Assembly: GCA_949752745.1 (NCBI GenBank)
Contig: OX457026.1
Span: 71,985,091 to 72,049,090, forward strand
DNA from: Protula sp. h YS-2021
Taxonomy: Eukaryota; Annelida; Polychaeta; Sabellida; Serpulidae
Length of the DNA: 64,000 bases
Reading direction: 5' to 3'
Shown here: in pieces, positions 1-14,317 of the stretch
How positions within the stretch are numbered: the first letter of the stretch is position 1
Layout of the letters: every line of letters begins with the position of its first letter
Notes under the pieces: model-generated
The model's input: only the letters and a program-made list of their open reading frames with translations
What the model was told of the DNA's origin: nothing
The model's database searches: none
Translations under genes and position numbers: made by a program

Positions 1-232
1 GCAGGAGATTGGCTATTTCCAGTAAAACAGCTTTCCTACTCTTCACCTTTTACAGAATTGTGCGTCTATTATGGGAAGGCCAATGAAAATGTTCTAAATG
101 TATTTATCAACATAATGAACGCACTTTCAGGGCAAGTAAAACTGCATTCGGTTCACCTTCAAAGCTTTCGCTATTATGGTACCTGATTCAAGTAAACAAG
201 TTAAAAACTCGCTCTTTTTCAGACAAACATAC

Positions 233-312
233 CTTCAGCAAGGTTCCTTTGTGGGGATTCCAAAGTTTAAGCGATTTATCACTACCGCATGATAAGCAAT
301 AATTCCCATCGA
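233..312 (-). CDS. WDR83: WDR83 (MORG1) exon 2, partial gene
   Basis: WDR83 is a seven-bladed WD40 scaffold known from ERK signalling, EGLN3/PHD3 binding and spliceosomes. This exon encodes 26 complete codons containing 'DGNYCLSCGSDKSLKLWNP', almost identical to the first WD blade of human WDR83 as I remember it. It starts after a good acceptor (polyT then ACAG, AG at 314-313) and ends at AAG|GTATGT (donor 232-231). Its first two bases complete a Val codon begun in the exon at 10239-10161, so the phases match exactly. Exon 3 is not visible in bases 1-232 and must lie beyond the window, so only the first ~53 residues are present. The next intron is phase 0. Confidence 0.9.
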
Positions 313-320
313 CTGTAACA

Positions 321-1792
321 GAAAACAAAAAAATAGACTGGAAACTGATATAGTATACTCGAAAAACATTTTTTATCCCAGTTAACCTCACCGAATGCTG
401 AAAGTTTGATATATGTTTAAAATGAAACGCTTGCTAGACGTCCATTTTACATGCACAAATTTTGTCATCAGATACGAAATTCTTAATACATTTTACTAGA
501 AAATTATTATATTTCAATGAAAAAAAAGTTTTAATATATTTTAGGTTTTACACATGTTAAGGTTTTTATTTGCCACATTATATAACTGCATTTCAACAAA
601 TATATTTCATATGCCGATAAGTCTGGTTACGTATTAGTTAATCACATTTTTGAAGAGGACGAGAGAGGGTATGTAACTTGACTTGTTAGTATCTTAATCA
701 CTGAAACAGGTTATACTGTACGTCTATGTATCTGATCTCGAAGGTGGTCGCGACAAATAGGTTTACCGGGTCTGTATGGTGGTCACTAAATCACTAATTC
801 CCTACTTCACTGGTGATTTTTTTTTTCTCTGCTAACCGTCACTCCTCCCTCACCAACACCCCCATCCCCAACCACCTAATGTAGGTTTCGACTGTAAACG
901 TAAAGCTAACCTTTTACCCAACGTTACGGCAAGGGTCTGTGCCCTGAATGTAGTTTTCGCCATGATATATTTATTGTCTTCGTACCTTCCCATCGACCAA
1001 AAAGCACACTAGAAAGGCATTCTTCATAACTACCGGTGAGAGGGGGTGGATGAGCCGGAGAGAACATTTTGGTGCCAAAATGATGAGCTGCTTGTCAAAA
1101 CACAAGATATCTAAACACTTCCTTCTACGGGGGAAACAATGACAGGAAAAAACTGTCAAAAATCAACACAATAACTCAACAAAACTTATATAAACATAAG
1201 TAAAACTTAGCTTTTAAATTGTCAATAAAAATCGTGAAACGTCCACTAAACGTACTGCATTTTATTGGACAGGGTTTAAAGTAACGCAGACTTTAAACAT
1301 ATGTGTTGCTTCAATAATTTTGACAGCTGATAACTTATTGATAACTATACGAAAAATAGCTTTTTTATCTCTTTTAACTCATTCTTAGTGCTACAAATCT
1401 TCACATTTCGGAGAAATTCTCAATTTCTCAGTGTTTGTATCATTGAAAGTAAATTGAAAAAAGCAAAGAAGCTTTTAAAATGCATATTAAAATGAGATTT
1501 CAGGTTCAATACATTTTACATTTAAGCGAAAACTGGGTATTGCGCGAAAAATTTAATCGATTATTTATCAGTATAAAAGAAGATAAATTGCAGCACACTG
1601 TTCTCTTTTCACAATTTATACATACGCTAATTTTGACAAAATTTCGTAAAAAGGAACGCCACGATTTTTGCTTTGTGTGCCTGCAAAGCGATGCGAGGCA
1701 AAACAGCGCTGTACCTGTATAATATTCGACACTCTTTCTGGATGCATATATCGCCCCCCTCCCCCCGTTTTTGCCCAACAGCCAACCTCTAT
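321..1792. other. WDR83 intron 1, part left of the BEL element
   Basis: This is AT-rich intron sequence. I find no exon, RNA gene or complete repeat. Open frames here (for example 971-1159 minus and 1480-1722 plus) have no recognisable domains and no splice context. A pyrimidine-rich stretch lies at about 1753-1771. Confidence 0.6.
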
Positions 1793-1797
1793 GTAGT

Positions 1798-2162
1798 TGT
1801 AGTAAATATGAAGAGTTAATTGATTATCAATGATGTGAGTATTGAAATATTTGTGGTATATAATGTTAAGTTAACATCCCCAACCACGTGGATATTTATT
1901 TTATACCTGACATCCCTTTATTTCTGGCGTTTCCCATTTGCCACATGCTATTCTGCCGCGCTTGTCAATAGTTTTCAATATTTCACACTATGTTTGTTTG
2001 ACATCGGTTTAATGATTTATTTAGTACGAGTTTTGGTATGAATCTGATCTTTTGGAAGAGTTTGTGGCGAAATAAATACTCTGTCTGATTTGGATTCAAT
2101 TTGAATTTAACTCCGTTGCAAAACTACTAAGGCAGAATCATTTTGATTCCATTTATCCCACA
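1798..2162 (+). repeat. BEL 5' LTR (365 bp), promoter deleted
   Basis: It begins TGTAGTAAAT and ends TATCCCACA. It matches the 3' LTR except for two substitutions near 2015-2021 and a missing 47-bp block at about 2005-2008. The missing block contains the TATATAAA box retained in the 3' LTR. An AATAAA lies in the second half of both LTRs. Confidence 0.95.
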
Positions 2163-2225
2163 AAAGTACAAAATTAATGCAAAAAATTGGAACTGAAATA
2201 AATTAAAATGTGAACAAAACTCAAA

Positions 2226-3626
2226 ATGCCAATAGTTGAGCCTGACATCGCAAGCTTCAAAGTGACAGAGCTCAAGAGAATTTTAAGTGAAAAAGGACTA
2301 AAAACGTCAGGAAATAAGTCTGAACTAGTGCTGCGGTTGCGTGAGTACTATTCCACTAAAGAAGAAGATGTACAAGAACCAACGGAGGATCTGCAGGATT
2401 CTATTCTGCCCCACGACAGTGCTTCCCAGACAAGCAGCTCAACGAGTAGCGCACGTGCTCGAGCTGCTGCCCGTAAAGCCAGTTTAAAAGCCAAATTAGA
2501 AGCCTTAAAAGAAGAGGAACGAATACGCGCCGAACTAGCGGAGAAAGAAGCCCAACTTCGCTTTCATCAGCTTCAGACGGAGATCCAAGCTGTTTCTGCC
2601 GAGGAGCAGGTGTTTGCCGAATATGCAGAAGCTGCAGCTCCACAAGCCGCTATAGAAGGGAATGCTCCAGCTATTTCGCCTGAGCCCCCGCGTGTAAATT
2701 CAAATACGGCACAGGCTGCTACGATGCAAAGCATACATCCTCCTGATGTTCGCAGTAAGTTATCAGTTCCTACATTGACCACAACCGCACTGAATCCGGA
2801 TGCGCTAAGGTACGTGCCCAACTATCAAGTTTCGCCACAGAAGAACGATCTACCTCAGCTTTGCGATCCGGAAAGCAATCAAGTGCTTACACTTCAAAAC
2901 AACACCGGTGACATCAGAGCACAACAGCAGATGTTTGATATATTGAGTTTACCGAAGCCAGAGCTCTCTTCGTATGACGGTAACCCTATTGAATTTCATT
3001 TCTTCATGAATTCATTTGACACTTGCATTCATTCAACCAGCATAAGTGATGCCGCAAAACTAAATCGTCTTTTTCAACTGTGTAAAGGGAAAGCTCTAAA
3101 AGTCATCAAGTCATGTGCTCTTATGGATCCAGTTATGGGTTACTTAAAAGCTAGATCGCTTCTGCAAGAGCGCTTTGGTAATGACTATGTTATCTCAGAA
3201 GCATGGGTTACAAAAATCACGAGTGGTCCGCCAGTCAAGAAAAATAGCAAGGAGTCCTTGCAGGAATTTTCAGATGACGTTAGAAGCTGCACTGAGACTT
3301 TACGAGCCATGGGTCATTTGGACGAGGTGGACTCACGAGTGAGGCTAGTACAACTGGTAGAGCGGCTGCCTTACTACTTACAGGGGCGCTGGAGGAAACA
3401 AGCAATTGATGAATACGACAAAATAGGAAGATATCCAGGTACTGATGAATTTCTCAAGTTCTTAGAGAAAGTCTCACGCGAGGTTAGTGATCCGGTCTTT
3501 GGTATTCAGGAAGCAAAAGAAAGTAAAGGCTGTGGGAAGAAAATTAAGGCCTCAAGTTTCCATGTAGATGCAAAAGGAGGTAACGAATCAAATATCTCTA
3601 CTGCAAAAATGCTGCGTTGCCTGTAA
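2226..3626 (+). CDS. BEL Gag with N-terminal SAP domain
   Basis: This is an open frame of 466 codons starting 64 bases after the 5' LTR. Residues about 8-43 form a SAP motif (FKVTELKRILSEKGLKTSG then KSELVLRLREYY), a DNA/RNA-binding helix-extended-helix fold. Residues about 78-135 are Ala/Glu/Lys-rich and probably coiled coil. Residues about 235-425 resemble the DUF1759-type Gag core of BEL/Pao elements (PKPELSSYDGNPIEF, later LLQERFG). The frame stops at 3626, where the zinc-knuckle region continues in the next frame. The overlap lies around an A5 run near 3606, so a single-base indel is more likely than a real Gag stop, because BEL elements usually have one Gag-Pol frame. Confidence 0.9.
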   Translation: MPIVEPDIASFKVTELKRILSEKGLKTSGNKSELVLRLREYYSTKEEDVQEPTEDLQDSILPHDSASQTSSSTSSARARAAARKASLKAKLEALKEEERIRAELAEKEAQLRFHQLQTEIQAVSAEEQVFAEYAEAAAPQAAIEGNAPAISPEPPRVNSNTAQAATMQSIHPPDVRSKLSVPTLTTTALNPDALRYVPNYQVSPQKNDLPQLCDPESNQVLTLQNNTGDIRAQQQMFDILSLPKPELSSYDGNPIEFHFFMNSFDTCIHSTSISDAAKLNRLFQLCKGKALKVIKSCALMDPVMGYLKARSLLQERFGNDYVISEAWVTKITSGPPVKKNSKESLQEFSDDVRSCTETLRAMGHLDEVDSRVRLVQLVERLPYYLQGRWRKQAIDEYDKIGRYPGTDEFLKFLEKVSREVSDPVFGIQEAKESKGCGKKIKASSFHVDAKGGNESNISTAKMLRCL

Positions 3627-5952
3627 TGAAAAGCCCATGTTGCACCAATATGACGTGTTTAAGAAGATGCCTGTTGTTCAGCGTCTAAAATTTGCCAAAG
3701 ACAAGCAACTCTGTTTCAACTGCTTAAAAGAGGCTAAGCATTCAGCAAAAAACTGCAGATTTGATCGAAAGTGTGGCATCGACGGCTGCACCATGAAGCA
3801 TTCTAGGCTGCTTCACCATGCCTTCAAATCCAAAAGGAAAGATTCGCCGAAAGTGGAAGATACTGGTACGCAAGATGACTCCCTCGTCTTGAATACACAA
3901 GCTGGGTCCTACCAGAGTTCAAAGGTCGTATTGCCCATCGTGTCTGTACTTGTAAAAGGTAAGGACACCGAAAACATTGTCAAAACCTACGCTCTACTAG
4001 ACTCTGGTAGCAATAAGACATTTTGTTCTGCAGCCCTTCTAAATGACCTCGGAATTGAAGGTAAGCAAACCAGTCTCAAGATTTCTACCTTAAATGACGG
4101 AAAAGAAGTGCCTGTAGAAAAGGTCAACTTATCAGTTTCAAGTGTTTCAAAAAACTGTGCAATCGAGTTGTCAGAGGTGTACGCTTTGAAAAAATTTCCG
4201 TCGCTTGTATCGAGTACTGCTTTTAGCACAGACGTTGACTGTTGGGATCACTTAAGAGATCTGGAAGTTCATGTAAATGATGGCATAAAGGTGACGCTAC
4301 TCATTGGTCAGGATAATCCTCAAGCTTTGCTGCCATTGGAGCTGGGGCGTGGCTCAGTTGGTGAGCCATATGGAGTACGGACACCTCTGGGATGGACTAT
4401 CAACGGTCCAGTGCAAACAACAGAAGATGACACAGGTGTGTGTAACTTTGTCAATTGTGCCATCAATGCTAAGCGTCTCGAACAACAAGTCGAACAGTTT
4501 TGGAAGCTTGAGAACAGTGCTTTATCTGCTACTGAGCTATCTCTTAATGATAAGAGAGCATTGCAGATATGGAACGACAGTGTACATCTACGAGGTGATC
4601 ATTACGAGCTAGATGTTCCATTCAAATCGAAAGAGCCACAACTGCCAAACAACAAGTGTGTTGCTGAAAGGCGATTGCCTTACCTGGGGCGAAGGCTAAG
4701 TAAGGATGACCACCTCTTATCAAGGTATAAAAATGAAATTGAAACACTACTGAAGAAGGGTTACGCGGAAAAGGTTTCGGATCCTGAAGGGCCACTGGGG
4801 CTTACCTGGTATATACCACATCATGCTGTGCTGAATGTCAACAAGCCCGATAAGGTGAGAATAGTTCATGATTGCGCAGCTGAATATCGCGGAACCTCAT
4901 TAAACAAGGAAGTTTTACAAGGTCCTGACTTGACAAACAGACTACTTGGCGTTCTGTTACGATTCAGAGAGAGCAAGTATGGTATGATGGCTGACTTTGA
5001 AGCAATGTTTTTCCAAGTGAAGGTAACACCACATCACAGAGATGTACTCCGGTTCCTTTGGTGGCAGGAAGGGGATCCAAAAAAGGCGCCAGAAGTCTAC
5101 AGGATGACGGTTCACCTATTCGGTGGTATCTGGTGTCCAAGTATCTCCAGTTATGCGTTGAAGAAGACTGCTGAAGAGTTTCAACAAAGGTTTGACAAGC
5201 AAACTGTAGATGCTGTACTACATAATTTCTATGTTGATGACTTGTTACAGTCAGTTGTTTCAGAGAGTGCTGGCATCCACATGGCTAAAGAGCTTCGAGA
5301 CCTGTTGTCGCTGAGGGGTTTTAACTTAACGAAATGGGTCAGCAACAGTCGAAAGATCATCGAGTCGATACCGAAAGACTACAGGGCCAAAGGAATACAA
5401 AATCTAGACCTGCAGCAATCCACGTTGCCGGTTGAAAGAGCGTTAGGTGTGGAATGGGCAACTGAAGAAGATGTCTTCCGCATTACGGTGAGACAGCCCC
5501 AAAAAGATCCGATGTATACTCGTCGAGGCTTGCTTAGCGTCGTGTCATCCTTGTATGATCCACTGGGTTTTGTTTGTCCTTACGTACTTCTAGCAAAGAA
5601 GCTGTTTCAGAGTGAATGCAAGTTGAAGAAGGGCTGGGATGACAGGCTGGAAGATACAACGATCAAATCATTTGATTCCTGGCTGCACAATCTGGACATC
5701 TTCAGGTACTTGCAGATTCCTAGATGCTTCGTCGCAAACGTGAGTTCTGAAGTAATCGATGTCCAGCTACATCACTTCTGCGATGCATCAAGCGAGGCGT
5801 ACGGTATGGTTTCCTACCTGCCTGCTACAGATAGTACAGGTACTGTCCATTGCTCGTTCGTCTTTGGAAAATCAAGACTAGCGCCAATTAAGCAAGTGAG
5901 CATACCTCGCCTTGAATTATGTGCGGCTGTTACAGCAGTTCCAAGTGAATAG
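3568..5952 (+). pseudogene. BEL Pol part 1: zinc knuckles, protease, RT, start of RNase H
   Basis: This is a 794-codon open frame whose true coding content begins about codon 14. In order it has Cys/His knuckles (CFNCLKEAKHSAKNC at residues 49-63, then a CX4CX3HX4H cluster), a retropepsin-like protease with active-site DSG at residues 145-147 (near base 4000; DUF1758-like), a BEL/Pao reverse transcriptase with FYVDD at 5228-5242, and RNase H beginning around HHFCDASSEAYGM (Asp at 5782-5784). The frame ends prematurely at 5952 inside RNase H; the remainder continues one frame over from about 5912. The break coincides with one extra base near 5940. Confidence 0.9.
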
Positions 5953-6463
5953 CATGATCGCAAAGGAACTCACAATTGAAATCAACAACACGTTTTTCTG
6001 GTCTGATAGTACAATCGTGTTGGCTTATATAAACAACTCGGATAAAAGATTTCACACCTTTGTAGCTAACAGACTTACCTTGATTCACGACGGTTCAAGT
6101 CCAGGTCAATGGAGGTACGTGAGTTCACAAGATAATCCGGCGGATGATGCCTCCAGAGGTACCAATGCAAACAAAATGTCTGGCAGATGGCTTCATGGAC
6201 CGATGTTTCTTCAGAATTCCGAGGATGAGTGGCCAAGACATCCAGATGTCTTGAAGGAACTCAACGACGATCCAGAAGTGAAGCACTCAGTGACTAGCTG
6301 TTCAGTTGAAGCGGCGTCTGATCGGGAGCAGACTTCTATTTATCAGCTGCTCCACAGGTTCTCCGACTGGTTAAAGCTCAAACGGTCTGTAACGTGGATT
6401 TTGCGGTTCCTCCTTTGGCTAAAGTCCAAGGAAGTTTGGTTTACTTACAGTGCAAGAGCTTAA
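5912..6463 (+). pseudogene. BEL Pol part 2: RNase H C-terminal half and linker
   Basis: This 183-codon frame continues RNase H (FFWSDSTIVLAYINNSDKRF, then YVSSQDNPADDASRG, both typical of BEL RNase H). It follows a +1 frame change near 5940 and ends at 6463, where coding shifts frame again. Neither boundary has start or stop context expected of a separate gene, so this is one segment of a broken polyprotein. Confidence 0.88.
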
Positions 6464-7805
6464 TGCAGCAGAGTGTGCAATTGTAAAGTATGTCCAGAGG
6501 TCTGCCTACAAAAGGGAAATCAATGGCCTGAAAAAGAATGAACATGTAAGCAAAGGTAGTTCACTATACCACCTAGAGCCCGTACTGATTGATGACATTC
6601 TGAGGGTAGGTGGACGATTGCGGCACGCGAACATCACGGCTGGTTCGATAAATCAAACTCTGCTGCCGAGAGACCACTTTGTATCGAAGCTACTTGTGCG
6701 CTACATTCATGAAGCAAAAGCCAGACATTGTGGAACTGAATATGTCTTGTCTCTACTTCGTACCAGCTACTGGATACCGAAGGTGAGACGCCTTATCCAG
6801 AATATCATGCGCAGCTGTGTTATATGCAAACGATTGTACGGTAATGCAGCAAGTCAGAGAATGTCAAACCTTCCTGCCGACAGGGTTACACCGAATGTTT
6901 CACCATTTGCGAACGTTGGTATCGACTGCTTTGGACCTTTTCTAGTGAAAAGGGGCAGAAGTCATGAAAAGCGGTACGGCTGCGTTTTCAAATGTTTGAC
7001 CATCCGAGCTATTCATCTTGAAGTCCTGCAATCATTGGAGTCTGACGCATTCATTAACGCGCTGATCAGATTCATTTCCAGACGCGGTACCCCTAAAGTA
7101 GTTCGTACAGATAATGGGACAAACTTTGTCGGGGGATCTCGGGAGTTCCTCGATGCTATGTGCCGCTGGAATGAATCAAATAAACTTCAGAAACACTTGA
7201 AACATGATCAGATACAATGGATTTTTAATCCACCTGCTGCATCCCACATGGGTGGGGTATGGGAAAGGCAGATTCGGACAGTTCGTAAAGTCATGAGTGC
7301 GATAACGCGCAACGTTGTGCTGGATGATGAGCGATTAGCGACAGTGTTCTGTGAGGTTGAATCAATCGTCAATAATCGTCCGATTACGCGATGTTCGAAT
7401 GAGCCAAATGACATTGACCCGTTGACGCCAAATCACTTATTGCTTTTGCGCGGAAATGCAGCTCCCCCGGTAGATCGCTTCATAAAATCGGACATATACA
7501 ACCGGAGGTGGAGACATGCTCACTACCTAGCTGATATGTTTTGGCGACGCTGGATTCGAGAATATCTACCTACAATTCAGCATCGTCAAAAGTGGCTGGC
7601 AAGTACTCGCGATTTCTGCGTCGATGATATCGTGCTGGTGATGGATGAAGTGACAATAAGAAATTGCTGGCCTATGGGAAGAGTGGTGCAAGTCAACCGA
7701 GGCAGAGATGGTCATGTTCGATCTGCGGTTGTTCGAACAAAATCAACCAGTCTGACACGCCCTGTGACAAAGCTTTGCCTTCTAGAATCTTGTGATCGAA
7801 GCTAA
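6450..7805 (+). pseudogene. BEL Pol part 3: integrase and DUF5641 tail
   Basis: This 451-codon frame begins with an integrase zinc-binding region (HX3-type His pair in LLVRYIHEAKARHCG, then CVICK). The catalytic core shows GIDCFGPF, the second Asp in RTDNGTNF (near 7110), and a candidate Glu in SHMGGVWERQ. The C-terminus (RWRHAHYLADMFWRRW to PVTKLCLLE) matches the DUF5641 domain that ends many BEL polyproteins. The stop at 7803-7805 is probably the natural end of Pol. The frame break with part 2 lies at about 6430-6460. Confidence 0.92.
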
Positions 7806-8905
7806 AATTGTTTTGCAAAATGATGCGAGCCTAGCGCCGTCATTAAAAGGTGGTGAACACCTAAGCGATCACAGAAGGATGTGCCTAGTATGTTCATGCA
7901 TTCATTTGTGTTGCGTATGTTTAGTCGGTTTTGAAAGTGCATAAAACGTTAATAATAATGCATGCTGTTTGTGGATGTAAGCAATTTGAAATTAAGATTA
8001 ATTAGAATATAGTAATTTCTTACCTTATGAAGTTCAATCTTGTTTGGGTTGCAGTGGTTTGTTTATGTTATCCACAGGCACAATTTAGCGTTTTTTACCG
8101 TTTAATTGTGCCCATGGTATTTTGATGTCATATAATATTCACTAATAATCATGTGTATTCATCCTGGTTCATGAACAGCTAAAAATATTTTCTTTATATT
8201 TTTTAAAGATTTATGTCATAGCCTTTTGCTACGGTAATAACTGATTTTAAACATACAAATCTATTATCAGGTCATTTCTGCTCTAAATTCATGTATAAAA
8301 ATGACACACGTTCTGAAGTGTCAACGTTATAATGTATAACTCCTTCCTGATAAACATATTAATTGTTTCCCATTGTGCATAATGTAAATAGTTTCACGGT
8401 TTCTAATGTTCCTCATGTATGCTTAGGTTTGTTCATACTGATGTCCATAAACAGTACATTCAGTATTTATAATGTTTCAATACATGTATGAATTACTTCC
8501 GTTGTGTTCAACTTCCGCTTTAAAGTTCTACTAAAAAACTTCTTTTGCTTGAAGTTGTGGGAAAAAGATCATGCACAAGTCTTAACACAGCTCGTGGAAA
8601 TGCCTCTGCATTTCTAGTCTTCGCATAGGAAAGGAGCAGTGCCTATGCTAGACCGCACCAAAATATCGGGTTTTCCAATTTTTGCAATGTTTCAACCTAA
8701 CTTCATTATCATAATTAACGATTTGTCTTAGAAATATTTCGTGAAAGTCTTACATGAGATTAGGGGAATATAGCTAGTGACTGGGTTAGTTTAATATTCT
8801 AAATGTCGAAGGGTGTCAAGGTCCTTGTCTGCATGCTTAGAACAACATTGTCATATTTACTGTTAATGGTTTAAATGATCGCGCGAGCTCTCATTTAGGG
8901 GGCGG
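7806..8905 (+). other. BEL 3' untranslated region
   Basis: There are 1.1 kb between the Pol stop and the 3' LTR. No open frame of useful length and no envelope-like signature (signal peptide, cysteine cluster, membrane anchor) is visible on the plus strand. The last nine bases are a purine tract suited to plus-strand priming. Its length is notable for a BEL element. Confidence 0.6.
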
Positions 8906-9317
8906 TGTAGTAAATATGAAGAGTTAATTGATTATCAATGATGTGAGTATTGAAATATTTGTGGTATATAATGTTAAGTTAACATCCCCAACCACGTGGA
9001 TATTTATTTTATACCTGACATCCCTTTATTTCTGGCGTTTCCCATTTGCCACATGCTATTCTGCCGCGCTTGTCAATAGTTTTCAATATTTCACACTATG
9101 TTTGTTTGACATCGGTTAATATATAAAGAATGCCACGTGTTCGGGCGGGCATTCTGTCTTGGTTTAATGATTAATTTTGTACGAGTTTTGGTATGAATCT
9201 GATCTTTTGGAAGAGTTTGTGGCGAAATAAATACTCTGTCTGATTTGGATTCAATTTGAATTTAACTCCGTTGCAAAACTACTAAGGCAGAATCATTTTG
9301 ATTCCATTTATCCCACA
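8906..9317 (+). repeat. BEL 3' LTR (412 bp), intact
   Basis: This is the full-length LTR. It retains a TATATAAAG box at 9120-9128 followed by a GC-rich stretch, all within the 47 bases (between GGTT repeats at 9114-9117 and 9161-9164) absent from the 5' LTR. It is followed by the GTAGT target duplication at 9318-9322. Confidence 0.95.
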
Positions 9318-9322
9318 GTAGT

Positions 9323-10160
9323 AACACCCTTTTACTCTGCGGACCCCCTGGGAATTCCGCAAAAATAGTAATCCTATTAGACAATTACCTTTTAAAATAT
9401 CCCCTGCTCTGTATTACACAACACATAGATCTCCTCAGAGGTCAGCTGTTCCATAACAACGATCGCTCCCCTCATAGCATAAGCCACATCACATTTTGGG
9501 CGTTCCGAATAAAATGCACAAAATTTCGAATACAAGCTAACCGGGTAAATATGAAATAAATGATAGGGAGATTTCGCCTTTATGTCAAAGTTCTCTGGCA
9601 CCAAAGAGCAATCTAGTTTTTAACAATCCATGTGCTACTTTAAAAATTAAATACTAGTTTTAAAAAATAGTTTTACGTTTCAATTTCTTTTATGTTCCGA
9701 GTATGAGCTGTATTCGCTGTATTTCTTCTATATTTTTCTATAATAAGCCAATTCACACTTTGACTTTTGCCGAAAAGCTTTTGCGTTGCGGCTGAATTCA
9801 GTTGAGATAAGCGGCAAAAATAAACAAAATTCTATTTTGCCAGAAACATATTCACATGTTTGGTATTAAAGGGACTGAATAATATGCAAAATAGTTTTTA
9901 AAAGATCAATGATAGCTTTATAAATTTGAAAGTGTGCATGTTGAAGGAAAATTATAATTTTGATGTTTTTCCCTTACCAGGTATCACTGCTTTATAATTT
10001 ATCCCAAAAAATTGCAGTCGAAACAACACCTCCACCGGAAAGACCCGAAGGTGTGAATTGGCTTATTTCTTTCATTTTTTACCCGGTTCCCTCTGAGTCG
10101 AAATTCAAAATTCTTGCCCATTTTATTCGAAACACTGACCACAAATTATCGCTCACTTAC
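9323..10160. repeat. Inverted-repeat element fragment in WDR83 intron 1
   Basis: Bases 9348-9470 match 37245-37375 (shared AGATCTCCTCAGAGGTCA-like core). Bases 9491-9600 (GGGCGTTCCGAATAAAATGC) recur as an inverted, diverged copy at about 10075-10150, and again as both arms at 44748-45050. This suggests a dispersed foldback/MITE-type family. The right arm abuts WDR83 exon 1. Confidence 0.55.
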
Positions 10161-10239
10161 CACTGAACCGAACGGCTCTAACTGCAGACTGTTTGCATTC
10201 AAACGACGAAGTCAGTTTTTCTAATATATTCTGACTCAT
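10161..10239 (-). CDS. WDR83: WDR83 exon 1 with start codon
   Basis: This short coding exon has no long ORF. It opens with ATG at 10239-10237 and encodes MSQNILEKLTSS followed by FECKQSAVRAVRFS, matching the start of vertebrate WDR83 (CKQGAVRAVRFN). It ends at a near-consensus donor, G|GTAAGTGAG, at 10161/10160, leaving one base (phase 1). That base plus TC at 312-311 makes the Val codon of 'VDGNYC'. The two exons are separated by about 9.85 kb, largely a BEL retrotransposon. The ATG is chosen by homology and because it gives a compact N-terminus; a 5' UTR exon upstream of 10239 is not excluded. Confidence 0.88.
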
Positions 10240-13888
<3,649 letters not shown>

Positions 13889-14144
13889 TTACAATGTAAA
13901 AAGCCTAAATAAATTGCAGTTGCACAACGTGGTTTTATTTTTGAAATGGATAACAACTAGAGGGTTGAGCCTTTTTATACTGTACACAGTGAACACATAT
14001 CCATTGTGGTAAAATTGTATTATTTTTGAAATTGGTCAAAAGTTGATCGATCGGCACTTTCTAAAAATGGATGAACATTTACAATTTTGCATCAAGACTT
14101 TTGTCTAGAAAATGCTGAGAAAATACAAGGCCCTCTTTTGACCT

Positions 14145-14148
<4 letters not shown>

Positions 14149-14178
<30 letters not shown>
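14149..14178. repeat. (TA)n microsatellite, ~15 units
   Basis: A short TA run 140 bases upstream of the DUF1647-like coding start, just upstream of a candidate acceptor (AG at 14230-14231). Confidence 0.95.
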
Positions 14179-14179
<1 letters not shown>

Positions 14180-14317
14180 AGGTCTGTTAGGAAAGTGTTA
14201 TTGTAACCATAAACATTTCTTTTATTTTCAGACAAAAGGAAACGAGTACTCTCACTTTGAATACAGCAACACACCATCACTTCAAAAAATGTTAAAATGA
14301 TTTCTGATTAGGCTGAA

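Larger units (their letters stand above)
1798..9317 (+). mobile_element. BEL/Pao LTR retrotransposon, nearly full length
   Basis: This is a 7.5 kb element bounded by near-identical LTRs that begin TG and end CA, flanked by a 5-bp direct repeat GTAGT (1793-1797 and 9318-9322) as expected of BEL integration. Internal order is Gag, zinc knuckles, aspartic protease, reverse transcriptase, RNase H, integrase and a DUF5641-type tail, which is the BEL/Pao order. The LTRs differ by two substitutions and one 47-bp indel, so the insertion is young. The coding region is interrupted at three points by single-base frame changes (about 3610, 5940 and 6440), so this copy looks non-autonomous unless some breaks are assembly errors. 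It lies antisense in intron 1 of WDR83. A purine-rich tract AGGGGGCGG (8897-8905) abuts the 3' LTR. I could not assign a convincing tRNA primer-binding site after the 5' LTR. Confidence 0.95.

Noticed and set aside
971..1159. Cys-rich minus-strand frame as a WDR83 exon
   Set aside because: No WD40 pattern; the true exon 1 with matching phase lies at 10239-10161.
3568..3626. Programmed Gag-Pol frameshift in the BEL element
   Set aside because: BEL elements normally use one frame and two further single-base breaks of the same type occur in Pol; an indel is simpler, though not excluded.
4304..4612. 102-codon plus-strand frame inside BEL Pol
   Set aside because: Shadow of the Pol frame in another register.
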